A DNA stretch of 64,000 nucleotides from Trichocoleus desertorum NBK24. Its GTDB lineage: Bacteria > Cyanobacteriota > Cyanobacteriia > FACHB-46. The position numbers and the translations under genes were made by a program. Every line of letters starts with the position of its first letter. The stretch's first letter is position 1. Positions 17,251 to 27,369 of this stretch are shown here, one piece after another. The stretch spans positions 4,295,628 through 4,359,627 of the forward strand of contig NZ_CP116619.1 in the NCBI RefSeq assembly GCF_030409055.1, read 5' to 3'. A model generated the notes under the pieces. That model worked only from the letters and a program-made list of their open reading frames with translations. It was not told where the DNA came from and did not search any database.

Positions 17251-18675
17251 ATGCAAAGACAGCGTTCATTATTAGCTTTAATTCTCGTCCTCGTCATTGG
17301 GGCGATCGTTACCATCGTGCAGGTTCCTACACGACTAGGACTCGACTTGCAGGGCGGCTCCCAACTGACATTGCAGGTGAAACCATCCGAGACTGTGAAA
17401 GAAATCACACCACGGGTGATGGAAGCCGTGCAGCGAGTCGTGGAAGGACGGATCAATGGATTAGGTGTGTCTGAATCGGTGGTTCAGACGGTAGGAGAAG
17501 ACCAACTTTTGGTTCAACTTCCCGGCGTGAGCGATCCTGAGCAGGCGGAGCGGGTCTTGGGAGGGACAGCCCAACTAGATTTCCGTCAGCAAAAACCAGG
17601 GTCAGAAGCTCAACTGGCGGTGGAGTATCAGGTACGGCAAGAATTGCTGGCGAAGCAGGCAGAACTGCAAAAGCCGGGTGCTGGCAATGAGGCTGCGCTA
17701 GCGGAAAACCAAGCGGCGATTAAGCGGAGTAATGCTGCGATCGCGGAACTCTTTGAGCGGACTGGCCTGACGGGAGAAAACCTCCAAGATGCGTCGGCTG
17801 AGCCTGCTTCAGCGAGTGGCAATAGCTGGAATGTCTCTTTAAGATTTGATCCGAAAGGGGCAACGCTGTTTGCAGAGTTGACCAAGAGTTTGGCAGGAAC
17901 GGGACGCAGCATTGGCATTCTGCTAGATGATCGCTTGATTAGTGCTCCTACGGTTGGGGTACAGTTTGCCCAAACTGGCATTACAGGTGGCGGTGCTGTC
18001 ATCGAAGGCCGCTTTACCGCTGAAGAAGCGAACGATTTAGCGGTGCAGTTGCGGGGTGGTGCTTTGCCTGTCCCGGTGGAAATTGTCGAAAACCGGACTG
18101 TGGGAGCAACCTTGGGCCGAGATAGCATCCAACGCAGCATCTATGCTGGCTTGGGTGGTCTGTTTTTGGTGTTGGTGTTTATGGTGGTTTATTACCGCCT
18201 ACCCGGTGCGATCGCTGACCTATCTTTGATGGTTTACGCTTTACTCACCTTTGCCAGCTTTACCTTGTTGGGAGTCACACTAACCTTGCCGGGAATTGCG
18301 GGATTTATTCTCAGCATTGGCATGGCGGTAGATGCGAATGTCTTGATTTTTGAGCGCACCCGTGAAGAATTGCGAGCAGGCAAAACCTTGTATCGCTCGG
18401 TAGAATCTGGCTTCTATCGCGCCTTCTCTAGCATTTTGGACAGTAATGTCACCACGGTAATTGCTTGCGCGGCTTTGTTCTGGCTAGGAGCAGGTTTAGT
18501 GCGAGGGTTTGCCCTCACGCTCGCTCTAGGAGTCGTCATCAGTATGTTTACAGCCATTACCTGTAGTCGCACCCTAATGCTGCTGGCGTTAAGCTTCCCC
18601 TCTCTGCGTAAACCTCATCTTTTTTGCCCTCAGCTACCCGCAGCGAATTCATCACAGGCAGGGGTGACCTCATGA
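17251..18675 (+). CDS. secD: Protein translocase subunit SecD
   Basis: 474 aa from ATG 17251. The TTG start at 17203 would run back into the inverted repeat and is rejected. Typical layout: first membrane helix ([16 protein letters not shown]), the D1 motif [16 protein letters not shown], a large periplasmic P1 domain, and five further helices at the C terminus with [23 protein letters not shown], the SecD D4-D6 signature region. With SecF it uses the proton gradient to pull translocating proteins out of SecYEG, and in cyanobacteria serves both plasma and thylakoid membranes. The stop overlaps the secF start. Confidence 0.96.
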   Translation: MQRQRSLLALILVLVIGAIVTIVQVPTRLGLDLQGGSQLTLQVKPSETVKEITPRVMEAVQRVVEGRINGLGVSESVVQTVGEDQLLVQLPGVSDPEQAERVLGGTAQLDFRQQKPGSEAQLAVEYQVRQELLAKQAELQKPGAGNEAALAENQAAIKRSNAAIAELFERTGLTGENLQDASAEPASASGNSWNVSLRFDPKGATLFAELTKSLAGTGRSIGILLDDRLISAPTVGVQFAQTGITGGGAVIEGRFTAEEANDLAVQLRGGALPVPVEIVENRTVGATLGRDSIQRSIYAGLGGLFLVLVFMVVYYRLPGAIADLSLMVYALLTFASFTLLGVTLTLPGIAGFILSIGMAVDANVLIFERTREELRAGKTLYRSVESGFYRAFSSILDSNVTTVIACAALFWLGAGLVRGFALTLALGVVISMFTAITCSRTLMLLALSFPSLRKPHLFCPQLPAANSSQAGVTS

Positions 18676-19661
18676 AACTCAATGTGATTAAACGGCAATC
18701 GCTCTGGTGGAGCATCTCGTTACTGATCATTCTGAGTGGTCTAGTGGCTATGGCAATCTCCTGGACCCGCCCTGATATTAGAGCGCCACTGCGCCCCAGT
18801 TTAGACTTTGTGGGTGGGACACGCATCCAGTTTGAACTAGATTGCACCCAGCCCGATAATTGTGACCAACCTATTAGAACGGCTGCGGTTCGAGAAGTCT
18901 TAGATGGGCAAGGTTTGGGCGGTAGTAGCATTCAGATCGTTGGGCAAGAGCAGCGAGCAGTTTCCGTTCGCACTAAAACCCTGAATGTGGATGAGCGCAC
19001 TAAATTGCAAGCGGCTCTGAGCGAGAAGATTGGCAGATTTGATCCCAAAACGGCCCAAATTGATACAGTAGGCCCAACCATTGGTCGCCAATTGTTTACC
19101 TCTGGGATGTTGGCGCTGATCGTTTCTTTCGCGGGGATTATTGTCTATTTAAGCTTTCGGTTCGAGTTTGACTACGCCTTTATGGCGATCGTGGCTTTGT
19201 TCCACGATGTTTTAGTTACCGCTGGAATTTTCTCAATTTTGGGCCTAGTGTTTGGCACTGAAGTTGACAGCTTGTTTATTGTGGCTCTCTTAACAATTGT
19301 GGGTTTTTCAGTCAACGACACAGTTGTGATCTACGATCGCATCCGAGAAACCATTGAACTGAATCCCGATCGCCATATTGACGATATTGTGGAAGACGCA
19401 GTTGCCCAGACCCTAACTCGCTCCATCAATACCACCTTCACCACCCTATTAAGCTTATTTGCTATCTTTTTCTTCGGGGGAGAAACTCTAAAGACCTTTG
19501 CCCTAGCTTTGATTATTGGTTTTGCGATGGGAGCATACTCTAGCATCTTTATTGCTGGTAGTATGCTGGCTTGGTGGCGGAAGCGCAGTGGTAGAGCAAT
19601 TGCAGCAATGACAGCAGGTTCACCAGTACTCGATGCTTCCGTAAGTTCTGAGGAGGCTTAA
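18672..19661 (+). CDS. secF: Protein translocase subunit SecF
   Basis: 329 aa from ATG 18672, which overlaps the secD stop codon as ATGA and implies translational coupling. Motifs: an N-terminal helix then [23 protein letters not shown], the helix pair [18 protein letters not shown], and [17 protein letters not shown], the SecF D5 signature. Six membrane helices in total. Upstream in-frame codons inside secD were not used as start because the ATGA overlap is the usual arrangement. Confidence 0.96.
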   Translation: MKLNVIKRQSLWWSISLLIILSGLVAMAISWTRPDIRAPLRPSLDFVGGTRIQFELDCTQPDNCDQPIRTAAVREVLDGQGLGGSSIQIVGQEQRAVSVRTKTLNVDERTKLQAALSEKIGRFDPKTAQIDTVGPTIGRQLFTSGMLALIVSFAGIIVYLSFRFEFDYAFMAIVALFHDVLVTAGIFSILGLVFGTEVDSLFIVALLTIVGFSVNDTVVIYDRIRETIELNPDRHIDDIVEDAVAQTLTRSINTTFTTLLSLFAIFFFGGETLKTFALALIIGFAMGAYSSIFIAGSMLAWWRKRSGRAIAAMTAGSPVLDASVSSEEA

Positions 19662-19703
19662 CTTCTGGTCGTAGCAACTTCTGCTTCACGTTAGTTAGAA
19701 ATT

Positions 19704-20108
19704 ATGGAGCAGTCTGACAACAAACCAGAACTGAGCTACAACCCCAATCTTTCACCAGAATTGATGAGATTGCATCAGGTGACTGTTTGGGGCCGCTGGT
19801 TAGTTGTGGTTTGCCTGTGGCTGACTGTTGGGCTGCTCAGTCTGTGGGGATTGCGAGGAGAGATTGCCCTGTGGATGCAGTACTTTACTTGGGCCGCAGT
19901 CCGCTATGGGTTTGCTTATAACCCACTTCCCACGTTTGGTCTGGGGTTGTGTATTGGTTTAACCGTGGCTACCTTGGTTTGGCAAAGCCGCAATATTCTC
20001 TTCGGTCTGCCTGCTCCAGAAAAAGAGCGACTAGAGCGCCAAGCGCATCGGATTCGCCAACAAGGGCCGAGCCATCCCCTTTGGCGCTGGGTTCATGGCG
20101 ATCGCTAG
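19704..20108 (+). CDS. Small conserved-type membrane protein of unknown function
   Basis: 134 aa, ATG at 19704, 42 bases after secF on the same strand and probably its operon partner. Two hydrophobic segments are visible, about 31-50 (WLVVVCLWLTVGLLSLWGL) and about 77-93 (FGLGLCIGLTVATLVW). A basic C-terminal tail follows with EKERLERQAHRIRQQGPSHP. No recognised domain and no signal cleavage site. Position suggests a link to membrane-protein biogenesis, but this is context only. Confidence 0.7.
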   Translation: MEQSDNKPELSYNPNLSPELMRLHQVTVWGRWLVVVCLWLTVGLLSLWGLRGEIALWMQYFTWAAVRYGFAYNPLPTFGLGLCIGLTVATLVWQSRNILFGLPAPEKERLERQAHRIRQQGPSHPLWRWVHGDR

Positions 20109-20174
20109 ACCCCCACGAGTCAATTTGCTGTGATGAGATGAGTTGAAAGGGACTGAACGGGTTGACCGCCGCAG

Positions 20175-20984
20175 CTACTTCAACCGTTTTTGTGTGCCCT
20201 GATAGCGAATTGATTCAGCGACGAACGCGACAAAACCAGAGGCCAAGATTAAAACGACGCTGAGCGCATTAATATCAGGCTTCACCCCAGTCCGAATGCG
20301 GCTAAAAATTTCCATTGGCAATGTGGTTACGCCACCCCCAGCCGTAAAACTAGCGATGAGAAAATCATCCATACTAAGCACAAAGGCCAACAAGCAACCA
20401 GAGACAATGGCTGGCATCAACTCTGGGAGCAGAACCTGAATAAATGCCTGAGCTGGGGTGGCTCCTAAATCAAGGGCCGCCTCTTCTAAGTGAGAATCTA
20501 GCCCAGTTAAACGGGTGGACACCACGATCGCGACGTAAGCCAAGCAGAACACGACATGAGCGGCGACAATCGTCCATAAACTGAGTGGGATTGCCACTAC
20601 TGCCAAGAAAACTAGAGTCGCAACCGCGATCGCGATATCCGGAATAATTAAGGGTAGATACGCAACGCCCCGATAAAGCCCTTTGCCCGGAAAGTGATAG
20701 CGAGCTAACCCAACCGTCATCAGCGTTCCGAGCACTGCTGCGATCGCCACTGCCAACAGCGCCACCATCAAACTGGTTTGCAAAGCTGACAAAATGCGTT
20801 CGTCGGCAAAAAACTTGCGATACCAAGCTAAAGTAAATCCTGCCCAACTGGCGCTGTAGGCTGACTGATTAAAGCTATAAAACGCCAGCACGAAGATGGG
20901 CAAATACATGAAACCAAACATGAGCAGGGAGAACAATGCCTGCCAGGAAGCACGAGGTTTGGTTTTGGCTTGCAATCCAGTCAC
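20175..20984 (-). CDS. potC: Spermidine/putrescine ABC transporter permease PotC
   Basis: 269 aa, GTG start preceded by AAGGA. Six membrane helices of the BPD_transp_1 fold and the cytoplasmic EAA loop LEEAALDLGATPAQAFIQVLLP that docks on the ATPase. The N-terminal FYSFNQSAYSASWAGFTLAWY segment and the DDFLIASFTAGGGVTTLP stretch are typical of PotC. It ends the potA-potD-potB-potC run, transcribed leftward. Confidence 0.93.
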   Translation of the reverse strand: MTGLQAKTKPRASWQALFSLLMFGFMYLPIFVLAFYSFNQSAYSASWAGFTLAWYRKFFADERILSALQTSLMVALLAVAIAAVLGTLMTVGLARYHFPGKGLYRGVAYLPLIIPDIAIAVATLVFLAVVAIPLSLWTIVAAHVVFCLAYVAIVVSTRLTGLDSHLEEAALDLGATPAQAFIQVLLPELMPAIVSGCLLAFVLSMDDFLIASFTAGGGVTTLPMEIFSRIRTGVKPDINALSVVLILASGFVAFVAESIRYQGTQKRLK

Positions 20985-21074
20985 AGAGATATGAATCCTT
21001 CCAGCGATAGTGACCCGTAATCATCGATGATTGCACCCAGATAGCTCAGCGATCGCCCCGTACTAGCTCTAAAA

Positions 21075-21968
21075 CTAGCGTTGAGTCGTAGAATCGCCAT
21101 ACTTGATCAACAAAGCGATCGCAAGACTGACCGCTAAAATTAACAGCATACTCAAGGCTGACCCAAAACCCCAGTTCTGAGTTGCCCCTAGAAATTGGTT
21201 GTAGATCAGCCGCGCTGCAGTCATGCTAGACGCACCACCCAGCAGTTCGGGATCGACAAAATCGCCCAACCCTGTAATAAAAACCAGTAAAGAACCCGCT
21301 GCAATCCCCGGTAGTGTTTGCGGTACCGTCACCTTCCAAAAGGCTTCGCTGGGCGGAGCTCCTAAGTCAGCCGCAGCTTCTAGCAACCGTCGGTCTAGTT
21401 TCTCTAGCGAGGCATACAGAATCAGAACCATGTAAGGCAACAAGCTATAGCTCATGCCAATTAACACAGCCGAACCGCTATTGAGTAAGTTCAAAGGTGG
21501 CAAGCCAATGCTGGTGAGCAAAGTGTTCAAAACCCCTGTAGGTCTCAAGATCGTGATCCAGGCGTAGGAACGCAGGAGAGACGAGGTCCAGAGGGGCAGC
21601 ACAAAACATAGCAACAACAAATTGCGCCAGCGAGTCGGTGCCAACAGCGCAATCCAATAAGCGACTGGAAAGCCGAGTAGCAGACAGATGATGGTGGTGT
21701 TGATGGCAAAGAATAGCGATCGCCCGATCACCTGCAAATAAATCGGCTGAAAAATCCGCGTGTAATTCTCTAAACCGGATGGGTTGACGACATCCCCCGG
21801 TCGGATTCCCGGAACGAAACTCAACTCCAAAATCACCAGCGTTGGCAGCACCAGTAAGAGCGTTAGCCAAATGCCAGATGGCCCTAGCAAGACTAATGGC
21901 CCTAGCCACTTGGATTCCGGACGACCAATATCCGGTGCAGACGGAGTATGTTTAGAAGCAAGCGTCAT
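21075..21968 (-). CDS. potB: Spermidine/putrescine ABC transporter permease PotB
   Basis: 297 aa, ATG at 21968. Six helices plus an extended N terminus. EAA loop LLEAAADLGAPPSEAFWKVTVP; PotB-like blocks NYTRIFQPIYLQVIGRSLFFA, WTSSLLRSYAWITILRPTGVLN and GDFVDPELLGG. Forms the heterodimeric membrane channel with PotC. The gap to potD is 51 bases, with no terminator seen between them. Confidence 0.93.
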   Translation of the reverse strand: MTLASKHTPSAPDIGRPESKWLGPLVLLGPSGIWLTLLLVLPTLVILELSFVPGIRPGDVVNPSGLENYTRIFQPIYLQVIGRSLFFAINTTIICLLLGFPVAYWIALLAPTRWRNLLLLCFVLPLWTSSLLRSYAWITILRPTGVLNTLLTSIGLPPLNLLNSGSAVLIGMSYSLLPYMVLILYASLEKLDRRLLEAAADLGAPPSEAFWKVTVPQTLPGIAAGSLLVFITGLGDFVDPELLGGASSMTAARLIYNQFLGATQNWGFGSALSMLLILAVSLAIALLIKYGDSTTQR

Positions 21969-22019
21969 GCGGAGAACCTAGATGGAGAAATTGAGACGGC
22001 TATTGGCTTAACTATTGGC

Positions 22020-23108
22020 TTAACTGCTGGATAGCTGCGTCCAGTAGCGCTCGTAAACTTCACTGAACTGACCGATCGGAGCAATTTGTTCACATTTAGC
22101 CAGGATTGAATCTGGTGGAAACAAATTGGTGTTGTTGCGGATATCAGGGGGTAGCAACTTGATGGCAGCTTGATTAGGTGTTGCGAACTTGAGGCGATAA
22201 CAGACTTGAGCCATGATAGATGGCTGCAAAATGAAGTTTAGCCAAGCATAAGCTGCATCGGGATTAGGAGCTGATTTAGGAATCACCATCGTATCAGTCC
22301 ACAAGGAAGTCCCACTGCTAGGAATCACGTATCTGAGATTAGGATTCTCCTCAGCCGTTGTAATGGCATCTGCTGAGTACCCCATTGCTAGCCATAGGTC
22401 TCCCGCTACGAGTTGATCGCGCCATGCATCGGAAGTAAAGGTGGCGATCGCGGGTTTCAAAGCCACTAGTTTTTCATAGGCTTGCTGCAACTGCTCCGGT
22501 TGAGTGGAGTTGTAGGAATATCCCAGCATCCGTAACGTTGCTCCCATCACCTCCCGCACGTCATTAATCAAGGTGATGCGCTGGGTTAATTGCTCCTGAT
22601 TGTCCCAAAGGTAATTCCAGTCTGTGGGCGCTTCTTTCAGCTTTTGCGTGTTGTAAATCAGTCCAGTCGTACCCCAGCTAATTGGAATACTATGCTGATT
22701 ACCAGGGTCATAGATAGGATTTTGGAATCGTGGCAAAAGATTGTTAAGCCCATCTAAGCGGTTGTGGTCTAGCTTGCTCAAAAGACCCACTTCGCTCATC
22801 TGCCGCACCATGTAGTCAGAGGGTGAGATAATGCTGTACTCCGAACCACCCCCTGCTCGGACTTTAGCCAACATCGCCTCATTGGAGTCAAAGACATTGG
22901 CAATCACTTCAATGCCAGTTTGCTCCCTAAAACTCTTGAGCAGACCTGCGTCTGTGTAGTTAGACCAAGTATAAATATAGAGCTTATTAGAGGCGCTAGA
23001 CGGAGGGGCTGATTGCCTGACTTGGGCTAGGGTCCAGCCACAACTAGAAAGAGCCAGCCCAGAAACAGCGGATGCCGTAGAGTTAAGAAATTGTCGTCTC
23101 GTTGCCAT
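22020..23108 (-). CDS. potD: Polyamine ABC transporter substrate-binding protein PotD
   Basis: 362 aa. The N terminus has a twin-arginine motif (R4-R5 in TRRQFL) and a lipobox LSSC with Cys23, suggesting a Tat-exported lipoprotein. The mature part is PotD-like: YIYTWSNYTDAGLLKSFREQ, VFDSNEAMLAKVRAGG, DYMVRQMSEVGLLSKLD, SIPISWGTTGLIYN, and LWLAMGYSADA. Binds spermidine or putrescine in the periplasm for PotABC. The exact polyamine is not deducible. Confidence 0.92.
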   Translation of the reverse strand: MATRRQFLNSTASAVSGLALSSCGWTLAQVRQSAPPSSASNKLYIYTWSNYTDAGLLKSFREQTGIEVIANVFDSNEAMLAKVRAGGGSEYSIISPSDYMVRQMSEVGLLSKLDHNRLDGLNNLLPRFQNPIYDPGNQHSIPISWGTTGLIYNTQKLKEAPTDWNYLWDNQEQLTQRITLINDVREVMGATLRMLGYSYNSTQPEQLQQAYEKLVALKPAIATFTSDAWRDQLVAGDLWLAMGYSADAITTAEENPNLRYVIPSSGTSLWTDTMVIPKSAPNPDAAYAWLNFILQPSIMAQVCYRLKFATPNQAAIKLLPPDIRNNTNLFPPDSILAKCEQIAPIGQFSEVYERYWTQLSSS

Positions 23109-23136
23109 GCTGTCTAGAAAAGGGTGGTTGTGCTGC

Positions 23137-24264
23137 TTAGGCTGTCAAAGCTAGACAATCTGTAGCCGCCCAGTAAACGTAAATTGGAGTTTCAGAATCG
23201 GGAAGGGTACCTACGGTATTCGGCTGCATGACAGTGACGCGATCGCCCGAAAGCAATTCCACTACATAGTGAACATGCGTCCCCAAGTACATCACATGCT
23301 TCAGCCGCCCCTCAAAACAATTATGGGACACACTAGGCGTATACAAGCTCACCTGCACCTTTTCAGGCCGAATGCTCAGAACTACAGGTCCAGTCACCGT
23401 TGAGTTCCCAAACTCTGCCAGTCTGGCAACCACTTTAAGTCCAGTTTCTGTCTCTACCTGGACGGTCTCTGTATCTGCTCCTACCAGCCGTCCTCTAAAA
23501 AGATTGGTATCCCCAATAAAATCAGCCACAAAAGGAGTGCGGGGCTGTTCGTAAATCTGATTGGGAGAGCCAATTTGCTCAATTTTGCCTTCATGCATCA
23601 CTGCAATGCGGTCTGACAAGCTGAGGGCTTCCTCTTGGTCGTGAGTCACCATCACAAAAGTGATACCCAACTCTTGATGTAAATTGGAAAGCTCCACCTG
23701 CATTTCTTTGCGCAGCTTCAGGTCTAGAGCACCTAAAGGTTCATCAAGCAAAACCACAGCCGGACGGTTGACTAAAGCCCTCGCCAAAGCCACCCTTTGT
23801 TGCTGTCCTCCCGATAACTGAGCTGGAAACCTCTGGGAATAAGACTCCATCTTAACCAGCTTCAAAGCTTCACCCACTCGTTCTCGAATCTCAGCTCGAT
23901 TTTGACGTTTAATCCGTAAGCCAAACGCAATGTTGTCCCAGACCGTCAAATGATTGAATAGGGCGTAACTTTGAAAGACTGTATTGACAGGACGGCGATA
24001 AGGCGGAATCTGATTCATGATTTGACGCCGAATCAGTACTTCCCCCGCAGTCGCAGCTTCAAAGCCCGCAATTAAGCGCAGCGTCGTAGTTTTGCCGCAG
24101 CCAGAAGGCCCTAGGATGCTAAAGAATTCACCTTTGTGAATACTGAGATCAATACCTCGAACGACTGCTTCACCATTGAAGACCTTAAACACCTTGCGAA
24201 GTTCAACATCGAACTCGGTATCGGTACTGGTAGTATCCTGACGCTGCACAGCAGTCTGAGACAT
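23137..24264 (-). CDS. potA: Polyamine ABC transporter ATP-binding protein PotA
   Basis: 375 aa from ATG 24264, which has AGGA about 11 bases upstream; an in-frame GTG at 24294 would add 10 residues. Complete ABC ATPase: Walker A GPSGCGKTT, Q-loop in FQSYALFNHLTVWDN, signature LSGGQQQR, Walker B VVLLDEPLGALD, H-loop VTHDQEEAL, then a C-terminal TOBE regulatory domain (about 285-375). First gene of the pot operon; the divergent PBP2 gene begins 330 bases away. Confidence 0.95.
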   Translation of the reverse strand: MSQTAVQRQDTTSTDTEFDVELRKVFKVFNGEAVVRGIDLSIHKGEFFSILGPSGCGKTTTLRLIAGFEAATAGEVLIRRQIMNQIPPYRRPVNTVFQSYALFNHLTVWDNIAFGLRIKRQNRAEIRERVGEALKLVKMESYSQRFPAQLSGGQQQRVALARALVNRPAVVLLDEPLGALDLKLRKEMQVELSNLHQELGITFVMVTHDQEEALSLSDRIAVMHEGKIEQIGSPNQIYEQPRTPFVADFIGDTNLFRGRLVGADTETVQVETETGLKVVARLAEFGNSTVTGPVVLSIRPEKVQVSLYTPSVSHNCFEGRLKHVMYLGTHVHYVVELLSGDRVTVMQPNTVGTLPDSETPIYVYWAATDCLALTA

Positions 24265-24594
24265 AGCGGCGATTTCCTGCGCTGATTTCTCCACGAATCC
24301 AAGACCAGACTCGATTCCTGCCTTTCGGGCGAGTTTAAATCTGACTTTGGCTATTTTATTCCCTCTAACCTAAGTTACGAAATTGGGACTGTTCTAACTT
24401 ATAACCTGCCCAAACTAGCTTTCCCGATCGAAAGTTGAACACTGTTAGCAAATAACTTTAAACAGTTAACTCGGCAGATGTGCAATAATTCTTCACTCAA
24501 TCAAGATTTCAATCCGTCAGAGAGACTCACTGTAGACTAGGTAAAAACTCACTGCGACGGCTTGGCTTTCCCCAGACCTAATTTTTCGGACCCT
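24265..24594. promoter_or_regulatory. potA/PBP2 divergent intergenic region
   Basis: 330 bases with no gene seen. A/T-rich, containing one weak hairpin ACTGTT (24441-24446) with AACAGT (24461-24466). Promoters for the divergent pot operon and the PBP2 gene must be here, but no hexamers are good enough to name. Confidence 0.4.
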
Positions 24595-26409
24595 ATGACT
24601 CTGACACAATCTCATCCCGTCATTCAACAACCCGCTTCGCGTACCGTTGGCCGAAAGTACCAATCCCTAGCTTTCATGCTGGTTGTCAGTTTATTCATGT
24701 TGGGTGGAATTGGTGGTCGCTTGGCTTATTTACAATTGGTTGAGGGGGACCGTAATCGCCAGTTAGCAGAAAATAATCGCATCCGGTTAATCCCTAAGCA
24801 ACCAGAACGCGGCAAAGTTTTGGACCGACAGGGCAATATTTTGGCAGGTAGCCGCCTATCGCATTCGGTTTTTCTGTGGCCGTTAGCGCGTAAGCAGTCT
24901 GAGTGGCCTGCTACATTGCGGCGACTTTCTCAGATTTTGCGAATTCCCGAAGCTGAGATCCAAAAGCGCCTGGAACAAGCAGGTTATACCTCTCCCTACC
25001 TAGTGCGAATTGCTAGGGGGGTGAGTCCTGCCCAAGTCACAGCTTTAGCGGAGTATTCCAGCGAAATGGAGGGAGTAGAAGTGGATGCTGAAGCTGTCCG
25101 CTACTACCCTCATGGTGATTTGGCCGCTCATGTGTTGGGCTACACGGGAGAGATGAGCGATGAGGAGCTAGACAAGCGCAAGGATGAAGGATACCGTCTT
25201 GGCGATGTAATTGGCCAAATGGGGGTAGAAGCCGCCTACGAAAAACAACTACGGGGAGAATGGGGCGGTCAGCAAGTCGAAGTTGATGGCATGGGCCAAG
25301 TCGTCCGTATTTTGGGTGAGAAGCAAACCCAGGCTGGTAAGGATGTGCGCCTGACGTTGGATTTGAAGTTGCAAAAAGCGGCAGAAACCGCATTGGGCGA
25401 TCGCAAAGGAGCGATCGTGGCGATGGACCCCAACAACGGCGCGATTTTAGCAATGGTGAGTCGCCCTGCCTTCGATCCCAATCTCTTCTCGACCCGGATT
25501 ACGGATGCTCAGTGGCAACGGTTGCAGAGCGAAGACCACCCCTTTGTGAATCGAGCAGTGCAAGGCTATCCCCCGGCGAGCACCTTCAAAATTGTGACCA
25601 CCACAGCCGCGATCGAGTCGGGTAAATATTCTCCTGATACCGTCCTCAACACCTACCCTTCCATCACCGTTGGGGGAATTGAGTTTGGTGACTGGAACCG
25701 AGCTGGTTTTGGCGTTTTAGGGTTTACAGGCGCTATGAAATGGAGTAGTGATACATTCTTCTACCAAATCGCGATGGGGATTGGTGACCAAATCCTCATT
25801 CCCTGGACTCGACGATATGGATTTGGCCAAAAAACGGGCATTGAGTTACCAGAAGAAGCGGCAGGTTTGGTGCCAGACGATGCTTGGAAACGCAAGGAAT
25901 TAGGGGAGGGCTGGTACCTCGGTGACACAGTCAACATGTCTATTGGCCAGGGCTTTCTGCAATCTACGCCTTTGCAAGTGGCGGTGATGTTTGCGGTGCC
26001 TGCTAATGGTGGCTATAAGGTCAAGCCTCACCTCCTCAAGGACAATGAAGCTGCTCGCAACTGGCGCGAATCTCTAAATCTGAAACCTGAAACGCTTGAG
26101 ATTTTGCAAGTAGGCTTACGAGAGGTAGTGGATGGTGGTACTGGCGAGGCCCTCGATGTCCAAACGCTGCCGCCAAACGCTGGCAAGACTGGCACTGCCG
26201 AGGATTTTGGCCGAGAATCTCACACTTGGTATGGGGGTTATGCTCCCTTGGATAAACCAAAAGTGCTAGTGGTGGCCTTTGGGGAAAACTCTGGTGGGGG
26301 TGGCGGCTCTCTTGCTGCTCCGATAGTACGACAAGTTTTAGAAGCTTACTTTAATCCTAATAAAACTGTAAATCAAGCAGCCACAGTGGAGCCAGTTTTG
26401 ACGGATTAA
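24595..26409 (+). CDS. mrdA: Penicillin-binding protein 2, elongasome transpeptidase
   Basis: 604 aa from ATG 24595 (the TTG at 24562 is less likely). One N-terminal membrane anchor (FMLVVSLFMLGGIGGRLAY), a PBP dimerisation domain (RGKVLDRQGNILA, GYTGEMSDEEL) and a transpeptidase domain with Ser329-x-x-Lys332 in PPASTFKI, the SxN motif in MKWSSDTFFY, and KTGT in AGKTGTAED. Domain order and length fit class B PBP2 (MrdA), which crosslinks side-wall peptidoglycan with RodA. Neither rodA nor mreBCD is in the window. Confidence 0.93.
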   Translation: MTLTQSHPVIQQPASRTVGRKYQSLAFMLVVSLFMLGGIGGRLAYLQLVEGDRNRQLAENNRIRLIPKQPERGKVLDRQGNILAGSRLSHSVFLWPLARKQSEWPATLRRLSQILRIPEAEIQKRLEQAGYTSPYLVRIARGVSPAQVTALAEYSSEMEGVEVDAEAVRYYPHGDLAAHVLGYTGEMSDEELDKRKDEGYRLGDVIGQMGVEAAYEKQLRGEWGGQQVEVDGMGQVVRILGEKQTQAGKDVRLTLDLKLQKAAETALGDRKGAIVAMDPNNGAILAMVSRPAFDPNLFSTRITDAQWQRLQSEDHPFVNRAVQGYPPASTFKIVTTTAAIESGKYSPDTVLNTYPSITVGGIEFGDWNRAGFGVLGFTGAMKWSSDTFFYQIAMGIGDQILIPWTRRYGFGQKTGIELPEEAAGLVPDDAWKRKELGEGWYLGDTVNMSIGQGFLQSTPLQVAVMFAVPANGGYKVKPHLLKDNEAARNWRESLNLKPETLEILQVGLREVVDGGTGEALDVQTLPPNAGKTGTAEDFGRESHTWYGGYAPLDKPKVLVVAFGENSGGGGGSLAAPIVRQVLEAYFNPNKTVNQAATVEPVLTD

Positions 26410-26657
26410 GGCAATTTGGGCGCGATTACCTGCTGCATATCTGAAATTGCTGGGATGCCCAATGCCTTACTTTCGATCCAGAAGGATAGGTACTTCCACT
26501 CCAGTGATACAATGCCAACACTAAAGGCAAATCAATTGATCTTGCTTCTGATGCTAGTTGGTTCTCAAGCGCTGTAAATAAGCTTTTACAGACTTAATTG
26601 ATGTCAGCGCTTTAGATCTTTGAGGTAGCTAAACCTCTAGCTTAAGAGAGGATAGTT
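26410..26657. promoter_or_regulatory. bioY leader with nested inverted repeats
   Basis: 248-base gap. The hairpin CTGTAAA (26572-26578) / TTTACAG (26585-26591) has a 6-base loop. Overlapping it is AGCGCTG (26568-26574) / CAGCGCT (26605-26611). The two stems share CTG and are therefore mutually exclusive in RNA. The DNA palindrome TGTAAA-N6-TTTACA also resembles a dimer operator. It lies about 70 bases before the bioY start. Confidence 0.55.
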
Positions 26658-27281
26658 TTGTTACTCCAGCCCCCCTCGCTTTGTATTCTTGAACCAATAG
26701 TGGCCGCTCCCATTGAACTGCTATGGGCCTTCATCGGCCTAATCCTAACAATTGGTGGAACCCTTGTGGGGGCATCGATTACCAGTCCACCTTGGAGTTG
26801 GGAAAACTCTGGCATTCAAGCTTATCCGTTAGGAGTTACTTGCCAGATTGGAGCGGTGTTGCTGGCTAGTTGTTTGGGGGGTAAAAATGCTGGAGTACTT
26901 TCCCAAATTGCTTACTTAGCATTGGGCTTGGCAGGATTTCCGGTTTTTACCCAAGGTGGTGGCATAGGCTATGTTCGCGAACCTATGTTTGGGTACTTGC
27001 TGGGGTTTGTGCCAGGAGCTTGGATCTGCGGCCTACTCGCCTTTAAGGCTCCCCCGCGTTTAGAGTCGTTGACGTTTAGTTGTCTTTGTGGCCTGCTAAC
27101 CGTTCATTTAGTGGGGTTATTCTATTTGATTTTTGGCTATCTCTTTAGCTGGGTCAATACGAGTGTGCCGTTGCTAGAAGCAGTGCTGAAATACTCCTAT
27201 TATGCTCTCCCAGGTCAATTGGCTCTCACCTGTGCCGTCACGGTTCTAGCCTTTGCAATTCGGCATCTGATGTTTTATTGA
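26658..27281 (+). CDS. bioY: Biotin ECF transporter S component BioY
   Basis: 207 aa. Six hydrophobic helices and the BioY pattern: ALLWAFIG-type first helix, GVTCQIGAVLLASCLGGKNAG, LGLAGFPVFTQGGGIGYVREPMF split over the conserved loop, and GYLLGFVPGAWICGLLAF. Captures biotin in the membrane for an ECF energising module (not seen here). TTG at 26658 has GAGAGG at 26646-26651, a good ribosome-binding site; GTG at 26700 lacks one and is the alternative start. Inverted repeats upstream may control it. Confidence 0.9.
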   Translation: MLLQPPSLCILEPIVAAPIELLWAFIGLILTIGGTLVGASITSPPWSWENSGIQAYPLGVTCQIGAVLLASCLGGKNAGVLSQIAYLALGLAGFPVFTQGGGIGYVREPMFGYLLGFVPGAWICGLLAFKAPPRLESLTFSCLCGLLTVHLVGLFYLIFGYLFSWVNTSVPLLEAVLKYSYYALPGQLALTCAVTVLAFAIRHLMFY

Positions 27282-27369
27282 GACAGCCTGAATTAAGCTA
27301 ACTTTTGTAGTCTATGTTCTTGCTGCTTAGGTTTGCCCGGTTGGTTTTAAGTTCTTTGATCCCGCTGCC

